Positions 1-7,096 of a stretch of DNA of 35,231 nt are shown piece by piece. Source of the DNA: Promethearchaeati archaeon (GTDB lineage Archaea > Asgardarchaeota > Atabeyarchaeia > Atabeyarchaeales > Atabeyarchaeaceae). Positions within the stretch are counted from its first letter, which is position 1; every line of letters starts with the position of its first letter. The notes beneath the pieces are model-generated. The model did no database searches and was not told the origin of the DNA. It saw only the letters and a program-made list of their open reading frames with translations. The stretch lies in NCBI GenBank assembly GCA_019058495.1, contig JAHPYV010000005.1, positions 1 through 35,231 on the forward strand, in the 5' to 3' direction. The translations under genes and the position numbers were made by a program.

Positions 1-503
1 GTTCTGTCTCCGTCCTCCATCGGGACTAAAACGGCATCCGAAATGAGTATTCCGCTGGGATCTACCCGCCTTCTTTCGCTGTGGAGTTCCGGTATAATTG
101 CACCCGCCGAGTCTCCGACTCCCAAGACTCTCACTGCACCAGCTTGTTTTAGTACCTTTTCAATGGCTAGTTCCCTTTCTCGTGTTCTGTAGAAGAGGTT
201 GACTTCAATCTTGGAGTTGGTGAGCTTAGCCAGCTCAACTGTTTCTCTAGGAGCTAAGGCCGCCAAGTTTCCGTTAACACTTATTACTGGATTCTTTGCC
301 AGCAATAACGACGCTGCAGCCGCTTTAGCCGCTTTAATGGATGAAGGAATACTCTCTTCACCTATGAAGTAGTCGAAGGCTTCTCCGCGTCCGTGAGCTA
401 TTAAACCTGCCATTGCCACGTATCCTTGTCTGAATCCCTCGATGAGTCGCTCTCTGATTCTTAGGGAGGCCGCCCTTGGGTGTGTTTCGGGGATTTCAGT
501 CAT
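1..503 (-). CDS. 4-phosphopantoate--beta-alanine ligase (archaeal phosphopantothenate synthetase), C-terminus truncated by window edge
   Basis: Reverse-strand translation MTEIPETHPRAASLRIRERLIEGFRQGYVAMAGLIAHGRGEAFDYFIGEE...NPVISVNGNLAALAPRETVEL...; open through base 1, so absent from the ORF track; start codon overlaps the pantoate kinase stop. Confidence 0.88.
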   Translation of the reverse strand, partial: MTEIPETHPRAASLRIRERLIEGFRQGYVAMAGLIAHGRGEAFDYFIGEESIPSSIKAAKAAAASLLLAKNPVISVNGNLAALAPRETVELAKLTNSKIEVNLFYRTRERELAIEKVLKQAGAVRVLGVGDSAGAIIPELHSERRRVDPSGILISDAVLVPMEDGDR

Positions 504-1422
504 CGCGTTCACACTCCATCAACCTTGCTCCTATCGGATCGACTTGGGCTGAGAAGGTCTCGCCGCGCCCATTCCATTCTTTGAGGATTCTGGTGGCATC
601 TTCCACCTCACTTGTCCAGACGAAGGTGAAGATTGTTTCACCAAATAGCGCCATGCTGCAGTTGTGGAATCCTTTTTCATCAAGTAGCTTCAAACCTGCT
701 TGGAGAGTCTGTGACAATAACTTAGTTTTCTCAGAGAACATACGTGATAAACGCATTAGTTCCTCTGGAGAAGCCCTCTTAACTATTTTTTGAACAAGGC
801 CCGCTCCAAATTCGTTGATCTTGGTCCTCACCTTGGGGTTGGATAGCATGATTTTGGTTGAGATTGAGCCTAAAGAACTGCAGACTACACGCAGATCTGG
901 ATTGAAGGGAATTTGATCTACGTGTCCTATCCCTGGAGCACCTGGTTTCGTCCGTATATCAATTCCACCTCTTTGCTGAGCAGGAACTGTGCCAAGCCCA
1001 GTTCGGTTCTCCACCTCAGCTCTGTGAGCTACTTGTCCGACTTTGTCGTTAGTCAAGTTGAGTTTCAGCAGTTGGTTCAACGCGAGGGCGGTTCCCCACG
1101 CTCCTGCACCACTTGAGCCGACGCCGCATCCAACTGGTACTTGTGTTTCGTGGTTGACTATTATTCGCCTCTTGATACCGTCGTTCTCCGATTCAAGGAT
1201 ACGGTTGATTACGCTTCGTGTGACTGGAGCCCCATCGATTTTGCCATTGATGAAAACTTCAACGACGGGACGAACTGACTCTTCCAGCAGAACTTCCGTA
1301 GTTACCCCTCTATTAACTGACACGCCTGCGCCGCGCGAACCGCGTTTCAGTGGGTCACTAGCTTGATCGCAGATTTCAAAGAATCCTGTAATGTGACCAG
1401 GGCAAAATGCCTTTGCACGCAA
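496..1422 (-). CDS. Pantoate kinase (archaeal GHMP kinase family)
   Basis: MRAKAFCPGHITGFFEICDQ..., GCGVGSSGAGAWGTALALN glycine/serine-rich GHMP ATP loop; overlaps the downstream phosphopantothenate synthetase. Confidence 0.88.
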   Translation of the reverse strand: MRAKAFCPGHITGFFEICDQASDPLKRGSRGAGVSVNRGVTTEVLLEESVRPVVEVFINGKIDGAPVTRSVINRILESENDGIKRRIIVNHETQVPVGCGVGSSGAGAWGTALALNQLLKLNLTNDKVGQVAHRAEVENRTGLGTVPAQQRGGIDIRTKPGAPGIGHVDQIPFNPDLRVVCSSLGSISTKIMLSNPKVRTKINEFGAGLVQKIVKRASPEELMRLSRMFSEKTKLLSQTLQAGLKLLDEKGFHNCSMALFGETIFTFVWTSEVEDATRILKEWNGRGETFSAQVDPIGARLMECERDD

Positions 1423-1546
1423 CCGAATCTACCTGCCGCTGATGGATTAAGTCACTCTTTATGGTAGCCACACTTTTGTTTTATTATTTTGCATTCTGGT
1501 ATCTGTAAATGTGCACCCAAGATCACTTACTATTCTCAGGCTTAGT

Positions 1547-2338
1547 TCACAAAGATTTGTGGTCAAATACCTTTCTAATCTCGGTGCCTTTCCAGTATCG
1601 AAGTTTCGGGAAACTGAAGATCCCTGACTTCGGGTCAATGCCATATGGTTTCATACTCATCAATGGGACGTGACTCTTCAGAAAAGGCGAGAGTATTTGT
1701 TCGTCAGAGGTGATTAGGTTAACCTCAGCCCCGAGGGAGATTGGGGAGAATGCTGGCAAGACTATTAGATCTTTGTTTGAACGGGTTGTGCCGATAAGGA
1801 GCGCTCTTAGCTTCACTTTTGCTCCAACATCATCCCTCAAAGCTATCGCTGGATGTTCGTGAGCTATGACTGTCACTTGAGACTGAAGGTTATCCATTCC
1901 GGGCGGAATCTCGTGTCCGTGTGTGAATGTGAAGTCGCCCTCCCGGTAGGCTTCCTCTACGAATTCAGATTTCGGGTACTTCGCGAACAACCCTCTGACG
2001 AAGTTATCGTGGTTTCCACGTATCACAATGACTTTTTCAGTACTTTGAGTGAGGTAGCCAAGAAGGTCTACGACTTCATTCAGTTCTTGTGCTGTTCTCT
2101 CACCGAACTTATGTTTCAAGTCGCCGTTAATGATGACTTGTCTGGGTGAGACTTTGTTGACGATCGATGAAATAGACTCTTTGATATCTTGATATTGAAA
2201 ATGAGGGAAAAAGACCCCTCTGCCAGCTAGCTCTCGCTCGAAACCCAAGTGCAAATCAGCAATAACAAGCGTATCAATGGGTTCCACGAATATGGCAGGG
2301 AAATTCTCAACTATTTCGATTCCTTTCTTGATCCTCAT
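1547..2338 (-). CDS. Metallophosphoesterase (Icc-like, archaeal COG1407 type)
   Basis: Motifs IADLHLGFE, NGDLKHKFG, IRGNHDNF, FTHGHEIP, IAHEHPA; ATG at 2338 (MRIKKG) preferred over the track start at 2371. Confidence 0.85.
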   Translation of the reverse strand: MRIKKGIEIVENFPAIFVEPIDTLVIADLHLGFERELAGRGVFFPHFQYQDIKESISSIVNKVSPRQVIINGDLKHKFGERTAQELNEVVDLLGYLTQSTEKVIVIRGNHDNFVRGLFAKYPKSEFVEEAYREGDFTFTHGHEIPPGMDNLQSQVTVIAHEHPAIALRDDVGAKVKLRALLIGTTRSNKDLIVLPAFSPISLGAEVNLITSDEQILSPFLKSHVPLMSMKPYGIDPKSGIFSFPKLRYWKGTEIRKVFDHKSL

Positions 2339-2494
2339 TTTCCCAAACCAGGATTCATCGTTCAGAAACAACGATATTAATCACTAAAGCATTGAAAGCT
2401 AACGGGACAAATCAAGCTCAGATACCAAAAATAAGAAGAAGGATATGAATGTTTGTCAATCTCTATTGCAAGTGTCGTTGGCTAGTTTTTCAGG

Positions 2495-3148
2495 CTACCA
2501 TGGAACTTTAATTGCGCCTTCTATGAACTGCGTGAGACTCATTCCGCCCAGTAGCAGTAGACCTTGAACTATGCATACTATGGCAATTATCAGCATTATG
2601 GGCCAAGCTCCAAGAATTAGACCACTGATCTCTATAAGACCGCGAGCGAACAGCAATACCACGAACAAGAAGATTGTTATCACGACCATCAGTATGATGA
2701 TGATCCATTGACTAACTCCAGCTGGCAGGTAAGATACAAGCCACGACGGGATTAGTGCTGCAACAAAGGTTGCGATAAGGTAGGACGCGATCAGGCATAT
2801 CCCTGCTATTATCCCTAGTGTTGGAATCTTCTTCATTATTCTAGATATGGGTCCGAGAACGACTGCTTCGCTGAGTATTAGCAGAAGTATTATTGTGAAG
2901 GCACCATATGCACCGTTTACGAAGCATAATGCAGCTCCAATAGGGAGGAACAACCCGATTATGAACGCGATTATACCTAGACCAGTTTCTAAGGCGCGCA
3001 CGCGACCAGTCGCCTCTTTTGGCGTCTTGAGTCGAATTATCGCATAGATCAGCGTGATGAGACCAGAGACTATGAGAACTAGAGGAATATTGTCGACGAT
3101 CACAGCACCATAGGGGATGAAACTCAGAGATATAGGAAGGGAACTCAT
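2495..3148 (-). CDS. Multi-pass membrane protein, unknown function
   Basis: 217 aa, about six long hydrophobic segments; CTTTAAAAA-type TATA about 20-25 nt upstream suggests a leaderless start. Confidence 0.65.
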   Translation of the reverse strand: MSSLPISLSFIPYGAVIVDNIPLVLIVSGLITLIYAIIRLKTPKEATGRVRALETGLGIIAFIIGLFLPIGAALCFVNGAYGAFTIILLLILSEAVVLGPISRIMKKIPTLGIIAGICLIASYLIATFVAALIPSWLVSYLPAGVSQWIIIILMVVITIFLFVVLLFARGLIEISGLILGAWPIMLIIAIVCIVQGLLLLGGMSLTQFIEGAIKVPW

Positions 3149-3259
3149 GTTTTGCTAGACCTCTTTAAAAATGCTTTTTCTACTAGTACGGTTAATCTAT
3201 GATAAAAATGTGTCGACCTTGTTGATACCACAAAATGCAAATACCAAGCACAGGCTAAC

Positions 3260-4522
3260 ATGAATCTAAGTCTTATCATGACCAGAGGAATGGAGACTGA
3301 TGCGACCTTGACTGTAGTGACAGTTGTTGGAGCAGGACCAGCCGGACTAGCTTCAGCAGAGATCCTGTCGAAAAGCGGTGTTGAAGTCAAGGTTATCGAT
3401 AAGGACACGAATCCAGGAGAGGAGAAACCCTGTGGCGGAATGCTACGAATTGGCAGCGCAAGATTGCTGGGTGTTCCTTGTGAACTTGCAAGTCGAGAGA
3501 TCAGGGGAATGAGGGTAATTCTACCTAATCATAGAGTGGAAGAAGTAGACTATGGTCACATAATCTCCCTGAACGTTGACAGAGGTGTGCTCGGGCGATA
3601 CCTTATCAATAGAGTCAGAAAGGCTGGTGGGGATGTCAACACAGGGATGAAGGTTGTTGACTTAGCTAAGAGTGTAGACGATAAGCTTGCCAAACGATAC
3701 GAATTAACATGCAAGACAGCAGATGGAAGATTGTACAAGATCGGTACAGACCTGCTTATAGCGGCAGATGGGACTGACTCGATAATTGCCAAGAAGACTG
3801 GAGTCCACGCGGCACTCAGACCGAATCAGCTTGGTCACTGTGTCCAATATCAGATCGAACTGGAAAATGAGTTAATTGAAAAGAGAATCGGGGATAGAAA
3901 TGAAGTATACTATGGACACGACGTGTCCCCATTTGGCTATGGATGGATATTCCCAAAAAACCATCTAGTTACAGTAGGAGTTGGAGCACTTCTATCAACA
4001 GTTAGGGTTAACCTTTGGAAGTACCTGGATTACTTTGTCAGAAAACACCCCGTTGCCCGAGAAAGACTTCTAGGCGGCAGGATCCTGAAGTTTGAGACCG
4101 CACTATGCCCACTATCCGGGTTAGTTACACCGACGTATGGTGATAATCTAGTCGTAGCCGGCGATGCAGCAGGGCACTGCTCGGCGATATCCGGCGAAGG
4201 CATGTATTATTCGATGGTCGCTGGTAGATTGGCTGGTGAAATCTGTTCAGAGGCAATCAAGGCCGGGGACCTTTCCGCACGATATTTAAGGAAGTATGAA
4301 CTGGCCTGGCGAAGATTGATTGGCAGTGATTTGAGATGGGGCAAGTGGCTCCAAAGAATAGCTCTTAAGAGTGGATTCATGAGTGGGTCATTTGAGAAGA
4401 ACACTCCGCTTACTAGTAAATTGGGAAAGAGAGTCACAGACGTGCTTGGAGGAATTCGACCTTACAGAGGAGCTTTGCTTAGAGCAATTCCGGAGTTCCT
4501 CATATCGAAGTTAATTAGTTGA
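3260..4522 (+). CDS. Geranylgeranyl reductase family FAD-dependent oxidoreductase
   Basis: VVGAGPAGLASAEILSKSG dinucleotide-binding motif, EKPCGGML, GDAAGHCSAISGEGMYYSM motif typical of the family; start may be 3260 or 3290. Confidence 0.85.
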   Translation: MNLSLIMTRGMETDATLTVVTVVGAGPAGLASAEILSKSGVEVKVIDKDTNPGEEKPCGGMLRIGSARLLGVPCELASREIRGMRVILPNHRVEEVDYGHIISLNVDRGVLGRYLINRVRKAGGDVNTGMKVVDLAKSVDDKLAKRYELTCKTADGRLYKIGTDLLIAADGTDSIIAKKTGVHAALRPNQLGHCVQYQIELENELIEKRIGDRNEVYYGHDVSPFGYGWIFPKNHLVTVGVGALLSTVRVNLWKYLDYFVRKHPVARERLLGGRILKFETALCPLSGLVTPTYGDNLVVAGDAAGHCSAISGEGMYYSMVAGRLAGEICSEAIKAGDLSARYLRKYELAWRRLIGSDLRWGKWLQRIALKSGFMSGSFEKNTPLTSKLGKRVTDVLGGIRPYRGALLRAIPEFLISKLIS

Positions 4523-4606
4523 AATTCGAAAAGGGTGTGGCCATCTATCTGGCTAACTATGCAAGTTCTAGCATTCCAGTCTGAGTATTGCCCAGAATAT
4601 GGCTGC

Positions 4607-4897
4607 TCAGGATTCCTCGGGGGACTCCTCCTCTTCCTGGTAGTAGTCAAGTGCTTGTCGATATGCTTCTACTCGTTCGTCCTCGGTTAGTTCCGGTTCC
4701 CTTTTCTTCACGCTACCTTCTACTACTATTAGTCGTTCCTTTGACTCAGGAGGCAGTCGGACTTTCAACTTGTAGCTCTCTAGATCCTTCAACTGGTAGG
4801 TAGCTCCACAGTTCTTGCACTTGAGTACATGTTTCCTTCCTTCTTTCTCTGGGAGGAGAAGCTTCCCACATTTTGGGCAGAACTCAAGGTTTCCCAT
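4607..4897 (-). CDS. TFS/RpoM-like protein: N-terminal zinc ribbon only
   Basis: MGNLEFCPKCGKLLLPEKEGRKHVLKCKNCGATYQ (CxxC...CxxC); lacks the C-terminal TFIIS-type zinc ribbon; acidic C-terminus. Confidence 0.75.
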   Translation of the reverse strand: MGNLEFCPKCGKLLLPEKEGRKHVLKCKNCGATYQLKDLESYKLKVRLPPESKERLIVVEGSVKKREPELTEDERVEAYRQALDYYQEEEESPEES

Positions 4898-5006
4898 TCT
4901 TGATTCAAGACCCTCCTTATGAATGGCCTAAGAGTAAGAACAGATTAATGTCATCCTTCGCTTTTAAACGTTTTCTCTCAAACCAGCGATTACTCACAAA
5001 ATCATC

Positions 5007-5885
5007 TCAGTTGGCTGATTTGACAGAAGCCACAACTCCCATCTCCTCCGCTTGCCTTAGAGTTTGTAAACATAGTCCAATGGCCTTGCTTACTCTGACT
5101 AGTTCCTTGCTCATGTTTATGTTCATCTGCTTCTTGAAGAATGTAAGGACCGCCCTTATTGCGCGGTATCTGTACTTGACCTCAGAAAGCTTCAGTTTGA
5201 GCGCCTTGGTCGAGGAGTATCCACTCTGGAGACTGATGGAACTCGCGATATTCCTGCAGGCTTGAATTAATTTCCTGCACTGAATTCTGCGAGTCGTTTT
5301 CATTCGCTCAACAAGGATTCTGCACATTGAGGAATTCATCACGACCATTCTTGGTAGTGTCAACACCCTACAATCTAATCCGTTCAGGATATCGAAAAAT
5401 TCTCCGGCAGTGGTTATCCTCTGTTTCTTATCATCGTGCTTAATGCGACCGTAGTATTCCAGTGTCTTAGGTTTCCTTAGTTGTGGAAAAGCATAAACAG
5501 AAGGACAAAGCTTGAAATATGGGGCTCTCTGTAACGCTCGTTGGATGATCTTCCGAGTCTTTTTTGAGGATGTGTTAGATTTGTATGCGATTACCACAAA
5601 ACTGCAGAGTTCTACTATATCACCGTCGCAATCAAATGCTTGCCGCACTAGATTTCTAGAACGTTTCAATACAACAACGTTTTCGAGTCCGCGATAAGAT
5701 ACTATGTCTTCTAATCGGTGCGTTGGGACACGCCAAAACAGCTTGTTGAATCTGTTACAGCCCAAGCTACGCAAGTAACCTGAAGTGAGCGTTCTGTCTG
5801 GATTTCCTGAAGGCATATAGGCTAAGTAACAAAAGACGCCTGGATTGGTTGGCATTGGGGTACTTCCAAGAGAACTCGCTCGCAA
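5007..5885 (-). CDS. Hypothetical protein with two apparent ferredoxin-like (Cas2/PaaX-like) half-repeats
   Basis: 292 aa ORF; GVFCYLAYMPSGNPDRTLTSGYLRSLGCNRFNKLFWRVPT and SFVVIAYKSNTSSKKTRKIIQRALQRAPYFKLCPSVYAFPQ align to each other by eye; track start is a TTG, the true start may be the internal ATG (MPTNPGVF). Confidence 0.6.
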   Translation of the reverse strand: MRASSLGSTPMPTNPGVFCYLAYMPSGNPDRTLTSGYLRSLGCNRFNKLFWRVPTHRLEDIVSYRGLENVVVLKRSRNLVRQAFDCDGDIVELCSFVVIAYKSNTSSKKTRKIIQRALQRAPYFKLCPSVYAFPQLRKPKTLEYYGRIKHDDKKQRITTAGEFFDILNGLDCRVLTLPRMVVMNSSMCRILVERMKTTRRIQCRKLIQACRNIASSISLQSGYSSTKALKLKLSEVKYRYRAIRAVLTFFKKQMNINMSKELVRVSKAIGLCLQTLRQAEEMGVVASVKSAN

Positions 5886-6267
5886 AGTAAGTTGGATAAT
5901 GGCAATATGGGCATAAAAACATAACTGATTTCTCGCCAGTTTCGAAAGATTCAGCCAAAACTCTTCAAGTAGGGCCCGAGGGGATGTCTGGAATGCTCCC
6001 AGATGCGACTATCTGATCTGGAGGTTTAAGGATAGCTATTACAAATATATTGCCAAGATGGGCTTAAAAACGATAAAAAAGGTGAAACAATCTATCTTTG
6101 GGAAAAATCGACTCCTTGGGATTCTGAATGGCTTGATATGAGATTTAAATCCTCAAATCAACCGTAGCAACAAGAATATTTGGGTTGTGTTTGACCAATA
6201 AAGCTACCTTAATAAAAGATCTCTTCCACGCTCTTTCAAAGAAATACTATAGGAGGAAAATCCTGAC

Positions 6268-6402
6268 GTGAAAGGCGAAGAAGTAGAAGAAGAAGACCTT
6301 GAAGATGAAGAAGAGGACGAAGACCTTGACTGGGAAGAAGATGAAGACGAAGATCTAGACTTGGAAGACGAAGATGAGGAAGAAGAGGAATCGGAAGAGT
6401 AG
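6268..6402 (+). CDS. Small hyperacidic protein (44 aa)
   Basis: GTG start, AGGAGG at 6251-6256; translation MKGEEVEEEDLEDEEEDEDLDWEEDEDEDLDLEDEDEEEEESEE; below the 60-aa cutoff of the ORF track. Confidence 0.55.
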   Translation: MKGEEVEEEDLEDEEEDEDLDWEEDEDEDLDLEDEDEEEEESEE

Positions 6403-6532
6403 TAACACAGAGGCACGCCGGATAGCTCGCTATCCCATCTATCCATTTTTTGTGTATGCGTGTTTGATATTGGATCTTGGTGATGGCCCAGTTAGGGACG
6501 AGAAATGTTCTATTTTCATGTGATTAGCCATT

Positions 6533-6550
6533 TTGACACATATATGTCAA
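6533..6550. promoter_or_regulatory. Inverted repeat TTGACA-CATATA-TGTCAA, candidate operator upstream of the redoxin-nrdD operon
   Basis: Perfect 6-bp arms with 6-nt AT-rich spacer, about 45 bp upstream of a TATA-like ATTTTTAAG. Confidence 0.4.
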
Positions 6551-6596
6551 TTCTCCCGAGGCATTATCTGATTTTCTTGATGATTTACTCAACAAA

Positions 6597-6605
6597 ATTT
6601 TTAAG
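6597..6605 (+). promoter_or_regulatory. TATA-box-like element (ATTTTTAAG) for redoxin-nrdD
   Basis: AT-rich archaeal TATA-like motif in the intergenic region; predicted TSS about 25 nt downstream. Confidence 0.4.
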
Positions 6606-6789
6606 CAAGTCTTGACGAATAATAGATTACTGTCTTCCGACGAAGGGAGAGGTAACCTGTCCGGAAATTGACCAAGCGAAGCGCAACTGTATGGTATCAT
6701 CATGGTGTTCTCCTGGTATTATCGTGAGCAAGTTTCGGAATGGAGGTTTACTCTTAGAGTAACATGAAATGGTAATGGAGGTCTGACTC

Positions 6790-7062
6790 TTGGCAGGCGT
6801 CAAGGAAAAAGTAGTGAAGATGTTTGTAGAAACAAACTGCCCAAGCTGCAAGGCGTTGAAGAGTTTCCTCAACTCTAGCAACATGAAATATGTTGAGCAT
6901 AATATCGACGAGTCAGAAAACAAAGTCGACGCCTTGATGCTGAATATATACTCTGTTCCAGCACTTGTGATCGACAATAGGGTGCTCAAGGCCAATGAGA
7001 TCTTCGACTCAAATAATAGTCTGAGAAAGAATGAGATTCTTAAATTCGTCAGAAGAGACTGA
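6790..7062 (+). CDS. Glutaredoxin-like/NrdH-like redoxin
   Basis: TTG start with GGAGGT Shine-Dalgarno; VKMFVETNCPSCKALKSFL (CPSC active site), SVPALVIDNRVL cis-Pro region; directly upstream of nrdD. Confidence 0.82.
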   Translation: MAGVKEKVVKMFVETNCPSCKALKSFLNSSNMKYVEHNIDESENKVDALMLNIYSVPALVIDNRVLKANEIFDSNNSLRKNEILKFVRRD

Positions 7063-7096
7063 CAATTTACTCAAGATGGGAGGAGGCTAGTTTAAG

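Noticed and set aside
5971-6040. tRNA-like 5' sequence GGGCCCGAGGGGATG...
   Set aside because: No matching 3' acceptor strand CGGGCCC, no T-arm GTTCRA motif and no convincing anticodon arm.
6204-6446. Minus-strand Ser-rich 80-aa ORF (SSSSSSSKSRSSSSS...)
   Set aside because: It is the antisense shadow of the GAA/GAC-rich acidic smORF on the plus strand, which has the Shine-Dalgarno and start.
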